In this document: positions 17,020-25,271 of the stretch, piece after piece
Layout of the letters: each line of letters starts with the position of its first letter
How positions within the stretch are numbered: position 1 is the stretch's first letter
Origin: Pseudarthrobacter sp. IC2-21
GTDB lineage: Bacteria; Actinomycetota; Actinomycetes; Actinomycetales; Micrococcaceae
Length of the DNA stretch: 64,000 bases
Reading direction: 5' to 3'
NCBI RefSeq assembly: GCF_034048115.1
Contig: NZ_CP139145.1
Span: 2,666,001 to 2,730,000, forward strand
The notes under the pieces: model-generated
The model's database searches: none
Told to the model about the DNA's origin: nothing
What the model saw: only the letters and a program-made list of their open reading frames with translations
Translations under genes and position numbers: made by a program

Positions 17020-18438
17020 CTACGGCTGGGCCTGGGCAGCGGCGCTGCCTGTAGGCGCCGCGGTCCGCGCCGGGTTTCTGATGCCCGCTGCCGAGACCGC
17101 ACCACCAATGACCAGCAGGATGCCGGTGGCGATCAGCACCCGGTGGAATCCGTCCAGGTCCAGCTGCTTCCCGGCGATGAGTCCGACGAGAGCGATGCCC
17201 ACCAGGCCCGCCACCCTGGCGACTGCATTGTTTACTGCTGAGCCGATGCCTGACTGCTGTTCAGAGATCGAGCCCAGTATCGCCGCGGTCAGCGGCGCAA
17301 CTGTTGCCGAGAGCCCCACCCCGAAGAGGACGATGCCGGGCAGCAGCTGGGACCAGTAGTTGACCGGTGTTTGCGATGACACCATGAGGAAGTAGCCGAG
17401 GCCCGCGCCGGCAGGTCCGAGAGCCATGAACCACCGCGGGCCATGGCGGCCGGCGAGGGAACCGAACCAGGAAGACAGGAAGATGCTGAGCAGGCTGACC
17501 GGCAACAGCGCGAGCGCGGCGAGGGTCGCCGAGTATCCGGCCACCTGCTGCAGGAAAAGTACAACGATGAATCCGCCGATGGAGAGCGCGGCATAGATGA
17601 ACGTCGTAGCCAGGTTTCCTGCCGCAAAGTTCCGGACGGCGAACAGGTTCAGCGGCATGAGCGGCTGTTTGACCCGTGCCTGGCGCCAGATGAACGCCGC
17701 AAAGCAGAGGCCTCCCAGGATCAGGGGCCATACTATGCCCGGGCTTCTCCACCCCTGGGTGGCCTGTTCGATCAAGGCATAGACCGGCCCGGCAAGACCC
17801 AGCACGCACAGCACGGCCCCGGCATAGTCAATCCGCACCCCGGCCTCGCGGACATCACGGGTGCGAAGCACCGCCAGGAGATACAACGTCACTGCAATCG
17901 GTGCAACGTTGATGCCAAACACCCAGCGCCACCCGACAGAATCCACCAGGAGTCCACCCACGAGCGGCCCGGCGATGAAGGCAACAGTGGTACCGGCGGT
18001 CCACTGTCCAATGGCCCGGGCCCGGGACGGCCCGTCAAAGTGCGAGGTGATGAGGGCCAGCGAGCTGGGGACGAGCAGGGCCCCGGCGATGCCCTGGAGC
18101 GCCCGGGAAATGATCAGAACTTCGGCGGTGGGGGCAAATGCGCACATCAGTGACGTCAGCCCGAATCCGAGGAGCCCGGCCCGGAGAATAAGGATCCGTC
18201 CGAGCACGTCTGAGAGCGAGCCCGCGAGCAGGATCAGGGACCCCAGAGTGATCAGGTAGGCATCCACCACCCATTGCTGGGTGGTCAGGCCGCCGCCCAG
18301 GTCACGGGAGATGGCGGGCAGGGCCACGTTGATGACACTGCTGTCCAGAAAGGATACGAAGGACGCAAGGACCGAGATCCAAAGGACCAGTCTCTGAACG
18401 CGTGTCACCGGAGGGAAACTCACTCTTCCAGTAAACAC
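17020..18438 (-). CDS. MFS transporter, DHA2 (drug:H+ antiporter, 14-TM) type
   Basis: 472-residue polytopic protein with about 14 predicted helices. It carries the N-terminal pattern FLDSSVINVALPAISRDLGG and TQQWVVDAYLITLGSLILL. Motif A is GSLSDVLGRILIL, and motif C is near TTVAFIAGPLVGGLLVD. These place it in the EmrB/QacA family of proton-driven exporters. It converges on the aminotransferase gene with only 28 bases between stops. The start is uncertain: GTG codons at 18438 and a few codons downstream are both possible. Substrate unknown. Confidence 0.9.
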   Translation of the reverse strand: MFTGRVSFPPVTRVQRLVLWISVLASFVSFLDSSVINVALPAISRDLGGGLTTQQWVVDAYLITLGSLILLAGSLSDVLGRILILRAGLLGFGLTSLMCAFAPTAEVLIISRALQGIAGALLVPSSLALITSHFDGPSRARAIGQWTAGTTVAFIAGPLVGGLLVDSVGWRWVFGINVAPIAVTLYLLAVLRTRDVREAGVRIDYAGAVLCVLGLAGPVYALIEQATQGWRSPGIVWPLILGGLCFAAFIWRQARVKQPLMPLNLFAVRNFAAGNLATTFIYAALSIGGFIVVLFLQQVAGYSATLAALALLPVSLLSIFLSSWFGSLAGRHGPRWFMALGPAGAGLGYFLMVSSQTPVNYWSQLLPGIVLFGVGLSATVAPLTAAILGSISEQQSGIGSAVNNAVARVAGLVGIALVGLIAGKQLDLDGFHRVLIATGILLVIGGAVSAAGIRNPARTAAPTGSAAAQAQP

Positions 18439-18524
18439 CGCCGCTGCAACGGCGGCGGTCCGCCGGCATCAGGTAGTTTTAAATCCGCAGAATACCCAGG
18501 GAAATCAGCTGAAGGAGATCACGC

Positions 18525-19283
18525 GTGGCACGGGGCGGCCCCAGGCTTGACCACGGCCGCCGCCTGGAGCTCGGACAGAGCTTCCAGGACGGCGGCGAGC
18601 ATTATCAGCGCGTGCGTCCGGGCTACCCTGCCGATTCGGCGGACTGGCTCGTCCCGGCAGGGGCCCGGGACGCCGTGGATGTGGGTGCCGGAACCGGGAA
18701 ATTCGCCGCACTGCTGCTGGAGCGTGGCCTCACCGTCTCCGCGGTTGACCCGTCCGCTGACATGCTCGAACAGCTCCGGGCGCACTATCCCGGGGTGGCG
18801 GCCACCCAGGGAACTGCGGAGGCGACAGGCCTCCCGGAGGCAGCGTTCGACGTCGTAAGCGTTGCCCAGGCCTGGCACTGGTGCGATCCGTTGCCGGCCA
18901 GCACCGAGCTCGCGCGGATTCTGCGGCCGGCCGGGACGCTGGGACTGATCTGGAACCAGCTGGATACGTCGGTTCCCTGGGTGCACAGGTTATCGCGCAT
19001 CATGCACGCCGGGGACGTCTACAAACCGGGTTTCCGGCCTGTGGTGGGCCCGGAACTTACCGGGTTGGAAAGCCATGTGACCCGGTGGGAGGACAGCCTC
19101 AGCACCACGGACATTATGGAGTTGACCAAGTCGCGCAGCTATTATCTGCGTGCCGGTGAGGCCACCCGGGCGAAAGTGCTGGCCAACCTCGACTGGTACC
19201 TCCACGAGCATCTCGGGCACGGCACCGGAGAGGACGTCAGGCTGCCTTACCTGACCCTGACGTGGCGGGCGGTAAAGGCGTGA
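18525..19283 (+). CDS. Class I SAM-dependent methyltransferase
   Basis: 252-residue methyltransferase (Methyltransf_11 type). The SAM-binding motif I is VDVGAGTGKFAALLLERG (about residues 47-64), motif II is VSAVDPSADMLEQL, and the post-motif segment is FDVVSVAQAWHWCDP. It starts at GTG 18525, diverging from the MFS gene. The WHW motif is typical of a broad actinobacterial group whose substrate is unknown. It may be co-transcribed with the DtxR gene 31 bases downstream. Confidence 0.88.
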   Translation: MARGGPRLDHGRRLELGQSFQDGGEHYQRVRPGYPADSADWLVPAGARDAVDVGAGTGKFAALLLERGLTVSAVDPSADMLEQLRAHYPGVAATQGTAEATGLPEAAFDVVSVAQAWHWCDPLPASTELARILRPAGTLGLIWNQLDTSVPWVHRLSRIMHAGDVYKPGFRPVVGPELTGLESHVTRWEDSLSTTDIMELTKSRSYYLRAGEATRAKVLANLDWYLHEHLGHGTGEDVRLPYLTLTWRAVKA

Positions 19284-19314
19284 CGCCTTCGGGCCACCGG
19301 GTAGGCTTGACGTC

Positions 19315-20040
19315 GTGAAGACCAGCGCCCCCTCCTCCTCGATCGAGGACTACGTCAAGGTCATCTACAGTTTCACGGAGTGGCAGGACAAGCCCATCAC
19401 ATCCTCGCAGCTGGCGCAGCGCCTGGGTGTGGCCAACTCCTCCGTCTCGGAAATGGTCCGCAAGCTCAAGGACCAGGGGCTCGTGGACCACAAGCCGTAC
19501 AGCTCCGTCACGCTTACCCCCGCCGGGATCCGTCTGGCGCTGGCCATGGTCCGCCGCCACCGCCTCATCGAGACGTACCTTGTCCAGGAACTCGGTTACA
19601 GCTGGGACGAAGTCCACGACGAAGCCGAACTCCTCGAGCACGCCGTATCGGACACCTTTATCGAACGGATGGCAGCGAAGTTGGGCAACCCGGAGCGTGA
19701 CCCGCACGGTGATCCCATTCCGACGGCGGACGGCGCCGTCCTGATGCCGGAGGCGCACCTGCTCGGTGAACTCGATCCCGGTCATACCGGCCGCATCATC
19801 CGGATTAGTGACGACAACCCCGACCTGCTCCGCTATCTTGCGGCAGAGGAGATCGACCTCGACGCCGATGTGGAGGTCATGGGGCGCAAGCCGTTCGGCG
19901 GGGCACTGGTGGTGCGGATCCAAAACGGAGGCAGGTCGCGGGATTACGACCTCGCGGACGAAATCACGGCCGCACTGTGGGTGCACACCGACCGGCCCCA
20001 CGCCGGCTGCAGCCTCGGTGAAAGCCTCGGTGACCGCTGA
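19315..20040 (+). CDS. DtxR/IdeR/MntR-family metal-dependent regulator
   Basis: 241-residue metal-sensing repressor. It has an N-terminal winged helix (about 1-65: SSQLAQRLGVANSSVSEMVRKLKDQGLVDH), a metal-binding dimer domain (about 70-135: RRHRLIETYLVQELGYSWDEVHDEAELLEHAVSD) and a C-terminal FeoA/SH3-like domain (about 150-225). The HRLIE and DEAELLEHAVS residues form the usual metal sites; Mn versus Fe cannot be decided by eye. It starts at GTG 19315. Its TGA stop is followed with no gap by the GTG of the first crcB gene, so they are co-translated. Confidence 0.92.
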   Translation: MKTSAPSSSIEDYVKVIYSFTEWQDKPITSSQLAQRLGVANSSVSEMVRKLKDQGLVDHKPYSSVTLTPAGIRLALAMVRRHRLIETYLVQELGYSWDEVHDEAELLEHAVSDTFIERMAAKLGNPERDPHGDPIPTADGAVLMPEAHLLGELDPGHTGRIIRISDDNPDLLRYLAAEEIDLDADVEVMGRKPFGGALVVRIQNGGRSRDYDLADEITAALWVHTDRPHAGCSLGESLGDR

Positions 20041-20454
20041 GTGAAGCAGGGCGGGGTGCCTGAATGGCGCGCGTGGCTGGCCGTGGGCGCGGGAGGGCTT
20101 GTGGGAACCGAGTTGCGCTACGGCCTGGGGCTCGCGTTTCCGGACGCTGCCGGAGCCGTACCGTGGACCACGCTGGCCATCAACGTCGCCGGGAGCTTTG
20201 TCCTGGCTGCCCTCACCACTTTGTGGATGGCGCGCCCGCACACGGCGTTCTGGCTCCGGGCCGGTCTGGGCCCCGGGCTGCTGGGTTCCTTCACCACGTT
20301 CTCGGCAGTGGTCTTCTCGATTGACCACCTGTCACGGGCCGGGGAGCATCCCGTGTGGCTGGTCTATCTGGGACTGTCGCTGCTGCTTGGCCTGGGGGCT
20401 GCGGCCGGCGGCTGGCGGACGGGCCGGCTCGTGGCAGACCGGGTGGCATCGTGA
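20041..20454 (+). CDS. crcB: CrcB/Fluc fluoride channel subunit 1
   Basis: 137-residue four-helix membrane protein of the Fluc fluoride exporter family. Diagnostic motifs are AGGLVGTELRYGL (helix 1), TLAINVAGSFVLA (helix 2, pore Asn) and GLLGSFTTFSAVVFSID (helix 3 break). The GTG start abuts the stop of the DtxR gene. Like other Gram-positive Fluc proteins it sits beside a second homolog, suggesting a heterodimer. No fluoride riboswitch was seen upstream. Its TGA stop lies inside the first copy of the 17-bp repeat described separately. Confidence 0.93.
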   Translation: MKQGGVPEWRAWLAVGAGGLVGTELRYGLGLAFPDAAGAVPWTTLAINVAGSFVLAALTTLWMARPHTAFWLRAGLGPGLLGSFTTFSAVVFSIDHLSRAGEHPVWLVYLGLSLLLGLGAAAGGWRTGRLVADRVAS

Positions 20455-20501
20455 CCGGGGCGCTCCTGTGACCGGGGCGCTCCTGTGACCGGGGCGCTCC
20501 T
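20451..20501 (+). repeat. Triplicated 17-bp start-codon region of crcB2
   Basis: Three perfect tandem copies of GTGACCGGGGCGCTCCT (20451-20467, 20468-20484, 20485-20501). The first copy's GTGA holds the crcB1 stop. Reading from its GTG gives MTGALL then TGA at 20469-20471, which overlaps the second copy's GTG; the second copy repeats this into the third. Only the third GTG (20485) opens the channel frame. The ancestral arrangement was probably a single GTGA overlap. Confidence 0.97.
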
Positions 20502-20880
20502 GGTGGGAGTATTTGGTGTGGCAGGTGCGCTGCTGCGTTTCGCCGTCGACAGCTGGTTCGCCCACCGTACCCACCTTCAGACCATCGGCAGCACCGGCAC
20601 ACCGCGGCACTGGCCATGGGCCACGTTGGTGGTCAACGTCGTCGGATGCCTCATCATCGGACTGTCCATCGGCGTCACCGGAAAGCTTGGCATGGCACCG
20701 GAGTGGCAGACCGCCGTCGCTACCGGGTTTGCGGGCGGCCTGACCACGTTCAGTTCCTGGACCACTGCGACCGTGCGCCTCCTGAGTGAAGCACGGTTTG
20801 GTGCCGCAGCCCTCAACATCGGTGCCAATCTGGCCGCCGGCGCTGCTGCGGCGGCAGTGGGCATAGCCCTGGCTTCATAG
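20485..20880 (+). CDS. crcB: CrcB/Fluc fluoride channel subunit 2
   Basis: 131-residue partner of the upstream channel gene. Motifs are GVAGALLRFAVDSWF (helix 1), WATLVVNVVGCLIIGL (helix 2, pore Asn) and GFAGGLTTFSSWTTATV (helix 3). The frame starts at the third GTG of a triplicated 17-bp unit, and two six-codon mini-frames lie between crcB1 and this start. Both paralogs would form a dual-topology channel expelling fluoride. Control by the co-transcribed DtxR-type gene is possible but unproven. Confidence 0.92.
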   Translation: MTGALLVGVFGVAGALLRFAVDSWFAHRTHLQTIGSTGTPRHWPWATLVVNVVGCLIIGLSIGVTGKLGMAPEWQTAVATGFAGGLTTFSSWTTATVRLLSEARFGAAALNIGANLAAGAAAAAVGIALAS

Positions 20881-20949
20881 GCGGGCTGCACCCTTGGCGT
20901 CGATGGCGAACGGCGTCCGGTTTGGCGCGGTCCCGTATTGTTGACTCTG

Positions 20950-21318
20950 ATGATTAGCAGACGCGACGCGGCAATTGCCCTTGATGTACCGATGGAAATG
21001 GCGCAGCGCCATGGCATCCCCAAACGCCTTTCCGAGGCCGAGCTGGGCGAGATCCTGGACAACCCGCCGGCATGGCTGGTCCAGTCGCGGGCCAACCGCA
21101 CCGGTAAGCGCCCCGTCTGGGTCCATTTGGAATGCGCCGTCTGCGGGTATGAGGAAGCTGCCCGGCCCAAGAAATGGTGGCCGGAGTTCACCTACGTTGT
21201 GTGCGAACATCACTCCCCTGCCGACGTGCCGAAGGCTCAGGCAGGCTTCATCAGGAGCGAATTCGACGGCGTCGGCACCCGCTTTGTGGGTATCGCAGAC
21301 GTGCCCGCTCCGGCCTGA
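20950..21318 (+). CDS. Conserved hypothetical protein with possible zinc site
   Basis: 122-residue soluble protein, family not recognised. The N-terminus (ISRRDAAIALDVPMEMAQRHGIPKRL) looks helical, and the centre has CAVCGYEE followed about 25 residues later by CEHH, so a small Cys/His metal site is possible. The ATG at 20950 is chosen over a TTG at 20938; neither has a good ribosome site, so a leaderless transcript is possible. It lies alone between crcB2 and a small gene. Confidence 0.65.
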   Translation: MISRRDAAIALDVPMEMAQRHGIPKRLSEAELGEILDNPPAWLVQSRANRTGKRPVWVHLECAVCGYEEAARPKKWWPEFTYVVCEHHSPADVPKAQAGFIRSEFDGVGTRFVGIADVPAPA

Positions 21319-21400
21319 TCCGGGGCATTTCCTTCCGCCCGGATAAGGCGTATTTTACGAAGTGGGACGTAGCCCGTCCCCCTGTCGTAAGGAGCACGCC

Positions 21401-21535
21401 ATGCCGGACAAAACACCGCACCAGCAGCTGAACAAAAAGCCTGTTAAGACGATCAAGGAAAAACGGGCCGAGAAGAAGGCCAAGAATCCTGAAGGCGCAC
21501 AGGATCCCGTGGCGCACCTGAAGAAGCGCCGGTAG
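21401..21535 (+). CDS. Small lysine-rich protein, 44 residues
   Basis: A short frame with a good ribosome site (AAGGAG, 21389-21394) before ATG. The product is highly charged (for example KTIKEKRAEKKAKNP) and ends HLKKRR. It is probably unstructured and may bind nucleic acid or acidic partners. I recall similar small proteins in Arthrobacter genomes, but the function is unknown. It converges with the protease gene (3 bases between stops). Confidence 0.65.
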   Translation: MPDKTPHQQLNKKPVKTIKEKRAEKKAKNPEGAQDPVAHLKKRR

Positions 21536-21538
21536 CGG

Positions 21539-22519
21539 TCATCCGTTATCCGCCATTTCTTCCGGTACGGCCACCAAGTCCAGTTCCTTGCCGTCCCTCA
21601 GCACGCTGACCGGCAGCGGCTTGCCGATCGCATCAGCGAACAGCAGCTTTTGCAGGCTTTCAGCGTTGCTGACGGGGCGGCTTCCGGCTGTCATGATGAT
21701 GTCGGCCGCCTGCAGGCCGGCGCGGTCGGCAGGGGATCCGGCCAGGACTTCCACCACTCTGAGCCCGTCCCGCTGACCGGTCCTGATCACGGCACTGGCA
21801 CTCAGCCTGCTCGGAGTGCTCACCACGCCCAGATAGGCACGCCGGACGCGGCCGTCCTTCAGCAGCGCAGAAATGATCCGCCGCGTTGTCGAGTTGATGG
21901 GTACTGCCAGGCCCAGCCCGGCGCCAGCTACTGCGGTATTGATGCCCACGATCCGTCCGTGCGAATCAGCGAGTGCTCCGCCGGAGCTTCCCGAATTGAG
22001 TGCGGCGTCTGTCTGGATGACATCCTCAATCACCCGGCGGTTGCTGCCTTGCCACACCGGGATGGCCCGGCCCAGGCCGCTGACCACGCCCGCGGTCACT
22101 GAACCTGCCAGTCCGAGCGGGTTTCCGACGGCGATGACCAGCTGACCCACTCGCAGCGTTTCCGCGTCTCCGAACTGTGCCGGCGCCACTTTTGGCGCCC
22201 GTCCGCGGACCACTGCAAGATCGGACAACGGGTCCGCTCCCACCAGTTCAAGGTCCGTCCGGCTACCGTCGGCAAAAGCGGCATGGCCCTGATGGGTGCC
22301 TGCCACCACGTGCGAATTTGTCAGCAGGCAACCGTCTTCGGTGAACAGCACTGCCGAGCCCGCGCCCACACGGAAACGGCCGTTCCGCCGGTTGCTGGTC
22401 ATCTCAATGGCCGCAACGTGCGGTGTGACGGTCTCGGCCACGCGCATCACTGTGGCCGAATACGCATCCAGCGCACCGTCGTCGTACTCTTCATTGCGGG
22501 GTTCACGGGCCGGTTCCAT
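21539..22519 (-). CDS. HtrA-like S1C serine protease with PDZ domain
   Basis: 326-residue trypsin-fold protease. The catalytic triad is visible as His70 (LLTNSHVVAG), Asp100 (GADPLSDLAVV) and Ser179 (ALNSGSSGGAL). A C-terminal PDZ domain spans about 225-315 (VVEVLAGSPADRAGLQAADII). Unlike most HtrA proteins it has no signal peptide or transmembrane helix, so it is probably cytoplasmic. A strong ribosome site (CAGGAGGTG) precedes the ATG at 22519. It is monocistronic as far as can be seen, and lies downstream of the tmRNA terminator on the same strand. Confidence 0.92.
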   Translation of the reverse strand: MEPAREPRNEEYDDGALDAYSATVMRVAETVTPHVAAIEMTSNRRNGRFRVGAGSAVLFTEDGCLLTNSHVVAGTHQGHAAFADGSRTDLELVGADPLSDLAVVRGRAPKVAPAQFGDAETLRVGQLVIAVGNPLGLAGSVTAGVVSGLGRAIPVWQGSNRRVIEDVIQTDAALNSGSSGGALADSHGRIVGINTAVAGAGLGLAVPINSTTRRIISALLKDGRVRRAYLGVVSTPSRLSASAVIRTGQRDGLRVVEVLAGSPADRAGLQAADIIMTAGSRPVSNAESLQKLLFADAIGKPLPVSVLRDGKELDLVAVPEEMADNG

Positions 22520-22717
22520 GGCGCACCTCCTGGCTGCCTGTGTTCAGTCCGGCCGCCGGATTTTGGTGCTGCCGGGTCCTATTGGGGACAACCACGGTTG
22601 GGGTTTCCGTAGTCCCGCGCCGGCTACGCCGTGGGTGAACAGATCCCTGCTGTGGACGGGTCGGGGAAGGTCCAACGGCGGCAGCCCCGAGCTGTTCCTA
22701 AGGGCTATTAAAACCAA

Positions 22718-22744
22718 AAGACCCGGACACAAGGTCCGAGTCTT
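22718..22744 (-). terminator. Rho-independent terminator of the tmRNA gene
   Basis: On the minus strand the stem AAGACTCGGAC (22744-22734) pairs with GTCCGGGTCTT (22728-22718) around a 5-base loop, then TTGGTTTTA follows. It lies 30 bases beyond the tmRNA 3' end. Confidence 0.88.
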
Positions 22745-22773
22745 CAGGCAATGTCTTGCGACATTTCAAAATG

Positions 22774-23142
22774 TGGAGATGGGGGGAATTGAACCCCCGT
22801 CCGATGTCGTGTTGTCAGGGCTTCTCCGGGCGCAGTTTGCGTCGGATTTTCTCGGCCCCGGCCACGCTGCAAACAGCTGGCCGATCCGGGCCCAGTCATC
22901 TAAGAGTCCCGCTCACCCCGATGACGGGGGTAAGCAGCAGTGGCTATCTAAATGACGCCAGGTTCCGGGGCAATAGCAACCTCGGGCTGACGGACTGTCT
23001 TACTGCTTAGGCAGCAAGAGCGAAGTCAGTGCGATCGTTAGATTTGGCACTTATTGTTTTGCAGACAGCGTTTACGAGATAATTCTGCATCCTCGGCCCG
23101 CTTCACCTGTCGCGACTAACATCGTCGAAACCGATCATCCCC
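22774..23142 (-). ncRNA. ssrA: Transfer-messenger RNA (tmRNA)
   Basis: 369-base one-piece tmRNA that rescues stalled ribosomes with SmpB. The 5' end GGGGATG pairs with the 3' CATCTCC to form the acceptor stem, and a TTCAATTCC T-arm is clear near 22790. The tag frame (23048-23007) encodes AKSNDRTDFALAA and then TAA; the ALAA end is the protease signal. The 3' CCA is not encoded (CAT follows the discriminator A). A promoter and terminator flank it. smpB lies directly upstream on the same strand. Confidence 0.97.
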
Positions 23143-23147
23143 GTATT

Positions 23148-23176
23148 TTGTTACCAAACCGGCTGGTAGGTGTGAA
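23148..23176 (-). promoter_or_regulatory. tmRNA promoter
   Basis: On the minus strand TTCACA (23176-23171) and TAACAA (23153-23148) are separated by 17 bases and sit 5 bases before the GGGG start of the tmRNA. This fits a housekeeping promoter, making ssrA independent of the upstream smpB transcript. Confidence 0.7.
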
Positions 23177-23243
23177 CACCATCCCTGCCGGACTATCTAT
23201 CATAACGCATGTCCCCCACAAATCATTCCAGCCTGACCGCCCG

Positions 23244-23714
23244 CTACCGGCGGTTGCGTTCCCGCATCGCGCGCAGTGCTTCCCGGTTGTCCTGCTGTTC
23301 CCGGAGCGTCTGCCGCTTATCGTATTCACGCTTACCGCGGGCAACGCCGATTTCCACCTTGGCCCGGCCGTCCACGAAGTAGAGCTGGAGGGGAACGATG
23401 GTAAAACCGGACTCCCTGACTTTGTGGGAGATCTTGATGAGCTCCTCCCTGTGGAGCAGGAGTTTACGCCGGCGCCGGGCTGCGTGATTGGTCCAGCTGC
23501 CCTGGTTGTACTCAGGGATGTGAATTCCCTCCATCCACAACTCATCGTTGTAGAAGGTGCAGAACCCGTCCACCATGGATGCGTGGCCTTCGCGCAGGGA
23601 CTTCACTTCGGTGCCCATCAGGGCAATTCCGGCCTCATACGTGTCAAGCACGAGATAGTCATGCCGGGCCTTGCGGTTGGTGGCCACCACTTTACGGCCA
23701 CTTTCTTTGGGCAC
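23244..23714 (-). CDS. smpB: SsrA-binding protein SmpB
   Basis: 156-residue RNA-binding partner of tmRNA. Conserved blocks are NRKARHDYLVLDTYEAGIAL, GTEVKSLREGHASM, and LLLHREELIKISHKVRESGF, followed by the basic C-terminal tail KREYDKRQTLREQQDNRE that enters the ribosomal A site. The length is typical. It lies between the M23 peptidase gene and ssrA, so the rescue RNA and its protein are adjacent. Confidence 0.97.
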   Translation of the reverse strand: MPKESGRKVVATNRKARHDYLVLDTYEAGIALMGTEVKSLREGHASMVDGFCTFYNDELWMEGIHIPEYNQGSWTNHAARRRRKLLLHREELIKISHKVRESGFTIVPLQLYFVDGRAKVEIGVARGKREYDKRQTLREQQDNREALRAMRERNRR

Positions 23715-23801
23715 GGTGGAACTCCTCAGTTCTTGGATCCTGGTTGGCTCCGGCCGGTCCGGCGCGGAGTCATACCAGTGTACGGCAGGCGCGGACTATG
23801 G

Positions 23802-25244
23802 TTACAGCAAGCGCATAGGGTCGACAGCAGCGCCGTTGAGCCATGTTTCGAAGTGCGCGTGGCAGCCGGTTGAGTTTCCGGTGCTGCCGGAGTAGGCGAT
23901 GAGCTGCCCCTGCGATACCTGCTGGCCGTTCGAGACGACGATGCTGCTGTTGTGGTAGTAGATCGTGGTCAGGGAGTTGCCCTGAACGACACCGTGTGAG
24001 ATCTTCACCCGCCAGCCGCCGCCGTCCGCGGAATTCCAGCCTGAGGAGAAGACCTCGCCCGCGGCCGCAGCGTAGACGGGGGTGCCGCAGGCAGCGCCGA
24101 AGTCGATGCCCGTGTGGACGTAGCCTCCCTGTCCGTAGAAGTCGATGGTGCCGGGCGGGGTTGAGCGCCAGCCGAAGCCGGAGGTGATGGGCACATCACC
24201 CGAGAACGGATGCCGTAAGCCAAAGGCCGACGGCGAACCGGTCACCGGTGCGTACGGTACCCGCGGAGGCGGGGCCTGTCCCTGCGCGGCGGCCTTGGCG
24301 GCGGCAGCCGCGGCTGCGGCTTCGGCGATCCGGCGCTGCTCCGCCTCCCAGGCTTCGCGGAGCCTGCGGTCGCGTTCGGCGATCTCGTTGGCTACAGCAT
24401 TCTGGCTGGCCGAAACTGCAGCCATTTGGCTTTGGATGCCAGGCTTGGCAGCCTGGAGTTCCGCGTCGAGGCGTGTGGTGTCGGCGATCAGCTGATCAAC
24501 CTGCGCCTTCTTCGCTTCAGCCTCATCGCGGGCGGCCTTTTCCCGTTCCAGGGCGGCATCGGCTTTGGCTTTGAGGTCCCTGATCTCGCCTTCGACAGCT
24601 TCAAGCCTCGCCTGTGAGTTCACGTTCGTGGCACTCTGTTGTGACAGTTTGTCCATGGCGGCGTTTTGGCTGCGCATTGCCTGGTCCGCAAGGTCCATGG
24701 TCTGGGTGAGGCTGCCGCCGTTGTTGGCCCCGAAGAACAGGGTCAGGTTCGATGGCACTCCCCCCGACTTGTACGCCTGGGTGGCGATCTGGCCGATCAG
24801 CTTTTTGGTGTCAGCAATCTTTTGCTTGTCCGCGTCGAGCTGCTGTGTGATCTTGGCTTTGTTCTGCTGAGCCAGGTCCACCCGCGCGGTCAGGGCTTCA
24901 ACCTCCTTGACCGCACCCGCCACGCGGCCCTGGGCATCAAGGAGTGCCTGCTGGGCTCCGGGCAGCTGTCCCTGGTAAATCACCAGGTCCCCTGCTGCTT
25001 TCGCGATGCGGGAATCCACGAACTCCAGCGACTGCTGCACACGGGCCGCCTCGGCTTCGAGGGCGGCGCGCTTGTCGTCCAGCTCGTCGGCGTGCGCGAC
25101 GGGTACTGACGCGCCGAGGCTGACCGCCAGGAGCAGTACCATAACGCTGCTCATCAAGCCGGTGCGGCGACGTGCCTGTGCCCGGACTGTGCCTGCCGGT
25201 TGTTCGGCCCGGTGGCGGGGCGCAGTTCGGTGCAATACGTTCAT
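23802..25244 (-). CDS. M23 peptidoglycan peptidase with N-terminal coiled coil (EnvC/RipC-like)
   Basis: 480-residue secreted wall hydrolase. The N-terminus has a signal peptide (basic start, then VMVLLLAVSLGASVPVAHA). A long coiled coil follows (about 55-300, DELDDKRAALEAEAARVQ onward, with an Ala/Gln-rich end). The C-terminal LytM/M23 domain has zinc motifs HTGIDFG and HAHFETW. The ATG at 25244 is chosen because AGGAA lies 7 bases upstream; a GTG at 25268 lacks a site. It follows ftsX by 27 bases. That position and the coiled coil match hydrolases activated by FtsEX (EnvC in E. coli, RipC in mycobacteria), so it probably cuts septal peptidoglycan under FtsEX control. Confidence 0.9.
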   Translation of the reverse strand: MNVLHRTAPRHRAEQPAGTVRAQARRRTGLMSSVMVLLLAVSLGASVPVAHADELDDKRAALEAEAARVQQSLEFVDSRIAKAAGDLVIYQGQLPGAQQALLDAQGRVAGAVKEVEALTARVDLAQQNKAKITQQLDADKQKIADTKKLIGQIATQAYKSGGVPSNLTLFFGANNGGSLTQTMDLADQAMRSQNAAMDKLSQQSATNVNSQARLEAVEGEIRDLKAKADAALEREKAARDEAEAKKAQVDQLIADTTRLDAELQAAKPGIQSQMAAVSASQNAVANEIAERDRRLREAWEAEQRRIAEAAAAAAAAKAAAQGQAPPPRVPYAPVTGSPSAFGLRHPFSGDVPITSGFGWRSTPPGTIDFYGQGGYVHTGIDFGAACGTPVYAAAAGEVFSSGWNSADGGGWRVKISHGVVQGNSLTTIYYHNSSIVVSNGQQVSQGQLIAYSGSTGNSTGCHAHFETWLNGAAVDPMRLL

Positions 25245-25271
25245 CAGGATTCCTTGGTCGGTTTGCACAGC

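Noticed and set aside
20881..20949. Fluoride riboswitch near crcB
   Set aside because: The gaps around the crcB genes are too short or lack a recognisable fold. The DtxR, crcB1 and crcB2 genes are contiguous.
22520..23142. Genomic island inserted at the tmRNA gene
   Set aside because: No integrase and no repeat of the tmRNA 3' end were seen; housekeeping genes continue on both sides.
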